Below are positions 6,021 to 9,111 of a DNA stretch of 9,111 bases, piece after piece (position 1 is the stretch's first letter; each line of letters starts with the position of its first letter). The notes beneath the pieces are model-generated. The model was not told the origin of the DNA. It worked only from the letters and a program-made list of their open reading frames with translations, and searched no databases. Position numbers and translations under genes: made by a program. Source of the stretch: CAZSPL01 sp964608735. GTDB taxonomy: Bacteria > JAJVIF01 > JAPKYR01 > CAZSPL01. The DNA lies in assembly GCA_964608735.1 (NCBI GenBank), contig CAZSPL010000170.1, positions 1 through 9,111 on the forward strand, read 5' to 3'.

Positions 6021-6836
6021 CTACTTTCCGTAAAGCTCAGGATATCCCGCCTGAAGCTTGTCGGACGAGAACAAGACAAGCCGGTTATCGCTGATTGTAT
6101 CAGGTGGATTATCGATGTCTCCATATGTAAGCATGACCGGGTCAATTGAAGAAAATAGCGAACTGTCAAGATCCGATAAGAAATACATAATATCCGTGGA
6201 AAGATCGATTCCCATCTCGAATTTCCCTTCGGCGGCCACCCCTTCGGGGAGCTTGAATCCAGCGGAGACAAGGCTCACATAGCTTTCGGCGGCATCAAGC
6301 AATGATGTTGGTTCCCTTAGCAGATAATCATAATTGTGGCACCAGAGCAGAAAGAGGAGATTCGCATATGCATCAGCCTTTGCTTCCATATAGGATAAGC
6401 CAGTATGGAAACTCAAGGGCGCGGACAGGTCGCTCTCGTATGTAAGCACTTCCAGGCCCTCGCTGACGAAGCTCAGCAGTTCAAGCTTGTATTTTGACGG
6501 CCCGATATACTGGTAATGGAACGTTCCGTAGGAATCCGTTTCCACCGAAGGGGTACGGTCGACATGCTTCGCCGGGAAATTGCTGATCCCGGTCCATGGC
6601 GTGAAGAGGAGGAATCCGGAATCGCGCCATTCTTCATATGAAAATGGAACCCTCCCATAATAAACGCGGAAATATTCCAATTGATCCAGGAAGCTTCCTA
6701 TGAGCTGGACCTGTTCGCCTATCGCTTTGTATTCAGGAGAGCCATACGGCGGCGCTGAATCGGAACCGGCCTGTGCGGAAGCGGGCAATGCAGTGCACAT
6801 CAAAAACAGGATGATGAAAACACTCCACTTCTTCAT
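6021..6836 (-). CDS. Secreted protein of unknown function, 271 residues
   Basis: The start at 6836 is chosen because GGAGG (6843-6847) lies six bases upstream and the product opens with a clean signal peptide, MKKWSVFIILFLMCTALPAS, cleaved at ASA|Q after residue 21. The longer frame from 6893 would put 19 residues in front of it. The mature protein is rich in aromatic residues. One segment, LDQLEYFRVYYGRVPFSYEE, then a DSYGTFHYQY segment, faintly resembles the soluble part of pseudopilin-like proteins (Y-x-x-x-G-x-x-P...G-x-x-Y-x-Y). There is no prepilin leader, so this is a weak hint only. The rest shows no motif I recognise. The stop TAG is immediately followed by a REP-like palindrome. The gene lies downstream of 7041-9111 in the same direction, separated by about 200 bases holding a hairpin and another palindrome, so it is probably transcribed separately. 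Confidence 0.8.
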   Translation of the reverse strand: MKKWSVFIILFLMCTALPASAQAGSDSAPPYGSPEYKAIGEQVQLIGSFLDQLEYFRVYYGRVPFSYEEWRDSGFLLFTPWTGISNFPAKHVDRTPSVETDSYGTFHYQYIGPSKYKLELLSFVSEGLEVLTYESDLSAPLSFHTGLSYMEAKADAYANLLFLLWCHNYDYLLREPTSLLDAAESYVSLVSAGFKLPEGVAAEGKFEMGIDLSTDIMYFLSDLDSSLFSSIDPVMLTYGDIDNPPDTISDNRLVLFSSDKLQAGYPELYGK

Positions 6837-6842
6837 AACGGG

Positions 6843-6847
6843 CCTCC
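6843..6847 (-). promoter_or_regulatory. Ribosome binding site that sets the 6836 start
   Basis: AAGGAGG on the minus strand, six bases before ATG 6836, supports this start over the in-frame ATG at 6893, which has no such site. A possible promoter further upstream on the minus strand (TTGTTC, 17 bases, TATCGT) is too weak to call. Confidence 0.75.
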
Positions 6848-6930
6848 TTGAGATGCCTTTCCAGGTTCCCCCTGTACACTTCAACGATACCATGACTTAA
6901 TCGCATGAACAACGAATCGTGCCCCTATAC

Positions 6931-6950
6931 CCCGGCATCAGAATGCGGGA
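6931..6950. repeat. REP-like palindrome, degenerate copy
   Basis: CCCGGCATCAGAATGCGGGA shares its first 16 bases with the copy at 6001-6020 and has lost one C from the second arm. It lies about 90 bases beyond the 3' end of the 7041-9111 gene, in the same orientation as the other two copies. Confidence 0.55.
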
Positions 6951-6978
6951 TTGCGTTCGTTTGGAAAGAGTTTCTCAA

Positions 6979-7018
6979 GGCACGCCCATTCTCGAAGACT
7001 CGAAGTGGGCGTGGCACC
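6979..7018 (-). terminator. Long hairpin after the 7041-9111 gene, probable terminator
   Basis: On the minus strand CACGCCCA...TCGA (in about 7015-7001) pairs with TCGA...TGGGCGTG (in about 6999-6981). The stem is about 15 bp with two or three internal mismatches and a short loop. It begins 22 bases after the stop codon. The following T content (TTGAGAAACTCTTT) is modest, so termination may be incomplete and some read-through into 6021-6836 is possible. The outer bases GGTGCCAC echo the GGTGGCACCC motif of the 3321-3524 repeat. Confidence 0.45.
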
Positions 7019-7040
7019 CGGTAAATTAATATTGAAGGGC

Positions 7041-9111
7041 TTAGCTACTATACTGCTGGAAAGCATAGAGATATCCCGCGCCGAGGAGGACTATCAGCTT
7101 GCCGTCGGGACCTATCGCCAGCTCGCCGGGAAGATTCAGTTCGCATTCTTCCCGCGATACGTTCGAGATAATCTCCGTATACACCAGCTCACCCACATTG
7201 TTGCCGTCGAGTATCTCTATGCGATACGTGTATACTCCCGCGTCATCCTGGTGCCTGTAAAGAACGTAGATGAACTCGTCGCTGTCGAGAATCATGTCGC
7301 ACACGTCACCGTCAATCCGCTTGCTCCAGGCTATCGGCGATGAGTTGGTCGGCTCGTAGCAATAAAGATAATCCGACGCGTTCACGGAATAATCATAGCC
7401 TTGGCTTCCGATGGCGGATTCTTTCGCCAACTGGTCATACGACCAGCTCGTTCCCGAGATACCGCCGTTGGGCGTGAATGTAAATTCATAGTCGGTCATC
7501 TTGTTGTCGACTAAGATATACCCGTCCGTACGTCTTATCCGGGGCGGGAAATTATCGTGCACCATGGCCCGTTCTCCCCTCGGATGGGGGAATCCCATCT
7601 GCCAAAGCCTCGTGCCCTGGCTGCCGAATTTGTAGAAAGTCTGCTCAGTCTGCACATAGGTCGAGAAATTCCCCTCGGCGATATCGACGATGGGTGAATC
7701 AAGCGGGCCGTAGTTCCACAGCGCGTTCCCGCTCTTGCTCCATGCGTGGACATACCACCCGTCATCGAAAGATGAAGTGTATATCTTGTTACCGACCGCT
7801 TCCACGGCCATATCGCTCACGGCCCCGGGAAGGTCGATTTCCCATTTCTTGTGGGCATCGTCGGTCCAGAAATCGAAACCGTCGTAGCATGTGAGCTTGC
7901 CGTTGGATGTAATGCAATAGAACGCGCCCTTGCCGTCGAGGCATGGTTCCTTCGCGCTCGCCATCGGGAATGCATTGCAATATCTCGGCACCCTCGGGGT
8001 TATCTCGAAAACATGGAATTTATTCCCTGATTTACTGCATACGAATACCTGGTCATCAGCGCCGACGAGGAGCCGGCGGTATAACTCGCTTCCGTCGGCG
8101 AGGTCATCGTAGTCGGTGTTGAAGTAATAGAATGTCGCTTCGAACATTTCCCCATGCGGGCCGGGGAAAATCGACGCGCCGGTGTTATACGGCCCGCCGC
8201 TAATCATCGGCCAGGGAGCCTTCGGCGGCTGAACCTTGACTCCCGTCGTCAGGAGCGGCAAGTTCTCCATATCGATTGTCGGCGACTCGGGTTCGGGTTC
8301 ATATGGAACAAAGGCATGCATTTCAAGGATGATTCCGTCGAACGTCAGCGGTGCGACATATTCATGGAGGCTCAGCGTGTATGAATTCTCGTCGTCGCGG
8401 GCGGAAGGCAAGAACACGCCGATGTAATAATCACCGTCCGCGAGCGGGTCGTCGGCCTCTCCGAGATTGTAGGTGAGTATGCCCGATGATGTGCGCTCCT
8501 GGTAAAGCTCGGTGGATGCGTTGTCATAAAGATAAAGAATCAGCTCGCCGGGATTCGCGACCAGCTTTATTTTGCCGGCGCCTTGAGTATCGCCGGATAC
8601 GGTGAAATGCCAGATATCGAGATGGTCGATATCGCATACCCAGTCGGACACACTGCTCCCGAACGCGAGATACCCGGCATCGGCGGGCACCTCGTTGTCG
8701 TCGGGTATGCAGTCGCCAAGCCAGGTGAGCGAAAGGCCCATCGTCAACGTATATTCATGGTCGTATGCCGCCGCCGACCAGAATGAAATCCTGATGATGT
8801 ATGTTCCGGGTGCGAGCGTGGTCGCCGAGATGGGATAGGAGAACGAATCGCGCTCGTCGTTGGTCGACCAGTCGCCGATGATTCGCTCGCCGGTGCTAAG
8901 ATTTTCGAGCCTGAGTACCGTGGATACCTGGGGTGACGCGAGGCTTATGCTCCCGGAAACCTCCGTGCCTTCGGGAACATCGAATGTATAGAAATCGAAC
9001 AGGTCGTCGGGACAGATGTAATCGGAGACCGTCTCGTTCAGCCCTATCGCTGCGGCCTCGGCGGCGGTATCGTTGCCGTCGGGGACGCATTGTCCCGATG
9101 CCATCCCGCCG
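7041..9111 (-). CDS. Secreted PPC-PPC-beta-propeller protein, N-terminus outside the window
   Basis: The frame is open through base 9111. The Met at 9104 is internal, since GGM-ASG-QC aligns with the signal-peptide end GIASAQC of the 859-2997 protein. The mature protein is therefore essentially complete and only most of the signal peptide is missing. Two PPC-like modules each have a Cys pair with 24 residues between (Q-C-VPDGND...YICPDD and D-C-IPDDNE...DWVCDIDH) and C-x2-D-x2-D-x3-F. Module 1 ends RISFWSAAAYDHEYTL and module 2 ends YYIGVFLPSARDDENSYTL, close matches to the paralogue. A linker rich in Pro and Glu then leads to PWPMISGG (encoded near 8190-8220) and PQQ-like blades (FYCITSNGKLTCYD; KKWEIDLPG; NALWNYGPL; LWQMGF). 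No catalytic motif is seen. An extracellular or periplasmic binding or structural role is inferred. Confidence 0.88.
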   Translation of the reverse strand, partial: GGMASGQCVPDGNDTAAEAAAIGLNETVSDYICPDDLFDFYTFDVPEGTEVSGSISLASPQVSTVLRLENLSTGERIIGDWSTNDERDSFSYPISATTLAPGTYIIRISFWSAAAYDHEYTLTMGLSLTWLGDCIPDDNEVPADAGYLAFGSSVSDWVCDIDHLDIWHFTVSGDTQGAGKIKLVANPGELILYLYDNASTELYQERTSSGILTYNLGEADDPLADGDYYIGVFLPSARDDENSYTLSLHEYVAPLTFDGIILEMHAFVPYEPEPESPTIDMENLPLLTTGVKVQPPKAPWPMISGGPYNTGASIFPGPHGEMFEATFYYFNTDYDDLADGSELYRRLLVGADDQVFVCSKSGNKFHVFEITPRVPRYCNAFPMASAKEPCLDGKGAFYCITSNGKLTCYDGFDFWTDDAHKKWEIDLPGAVSDMAVEAVGNKIYTSSFDDGWYVHAWSKSGNALWNYGPLDSPIVDIAEGNFSTYVQTEQTFYKFGSQGTRLWQMGFPHPRGERAMVHDNFPPRIRRTDGYILVDNKMTDYEFTFTPNGGISGTSWSYDQLAKESAIGSQGYDYSVNASDYLYCYEPTNSSPIAWSKRIDGDVCDMILDSDEFIYVLYRHQDDAGVYTYRIEILDGNNVGELVYTEIISNVSREECELNLPGELAIGPDGKLIVLLGAGYLYAFQQYSS

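Noticed and set aside
6837..6893. Upstream start for the 6021-6836 gene
   Set aside because: It would include the GGAGG as coding sequence and place 19 residues before a normal signal peptide.

Overview
The window looks like chromosomal DNA of a GC-rich Gram-negative-type bacterium. The genes have strong Shine-Dalgarno sites (GGAGG mostly 6-8 bases before the ATG) and a few sigma70-like promoters. No ribosomal, metabolic or mobility gene fixes the taxonomy. Long exported PPC/beta-propeller proteins plus palindromic intergenic repeats would suit an environmental or metagenome-assembled lineage, but that is an inference. All six coding regions encode exported proteins, and no cytoplasmic enzyme, transposase, tRNA or CRISPR array is visible.

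Layout. Bases 1-596 (minus strand) hold a two-gene lipoprotein unit. The upstream gene is 175-596. Its frame is broken at a run of 13 G immediately after the presumed lipidated cysteine. The downstream gene is 1-160 and runs off the left edge. A good promoter lies at 646-673. Bases 859-2997 (minus) encode a 712-residue secreted protein with two PPC-like beta-sandwich modules followed by a PQQ-type beta-propeller, ended by a terminator hairpin at 782-811. Bases 3001-3705 are a divergent intergenic region filled by a nested inverted-repeat element of about 470 bp (3160-3627). Bases 3706-5832 (plus) encode a 708-residue secreted multi-domain protein with PPC-like modules and no propeller. Bases 5868-5988 are a 121-bp MITE-like palindromic element whose inner hairpin can act as that gene's terminator. 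Bases 6021-6836 (minus) encode a 271-residue secreted protein of unknown function. Bases 7041-9111 (minus, start outside the window) encode a paralogue of the 859-2997 protein.

How the parts relate. The three large proteins share a PPC-like module with an invariant Cys-x24-Cys pair followed by C-x2-D-x2-D-x3-F. This occurs five times across three genes. It suggests a locally expanded family of disulfide-stabilised envelope or extracellular proteins that have reshuffled their C-terminal parts. Short REP-like palindromes of the form CCCGGCATCRGAATGC follow each of the three complete minus-strand 3' ends from base 859 rightwards, in the same orientation. The main items for follow-up are the poly-G switch (or sequencing error), the Cys-bracketed PPC family, and the two nested palindromic elements, which share a 14-base core.
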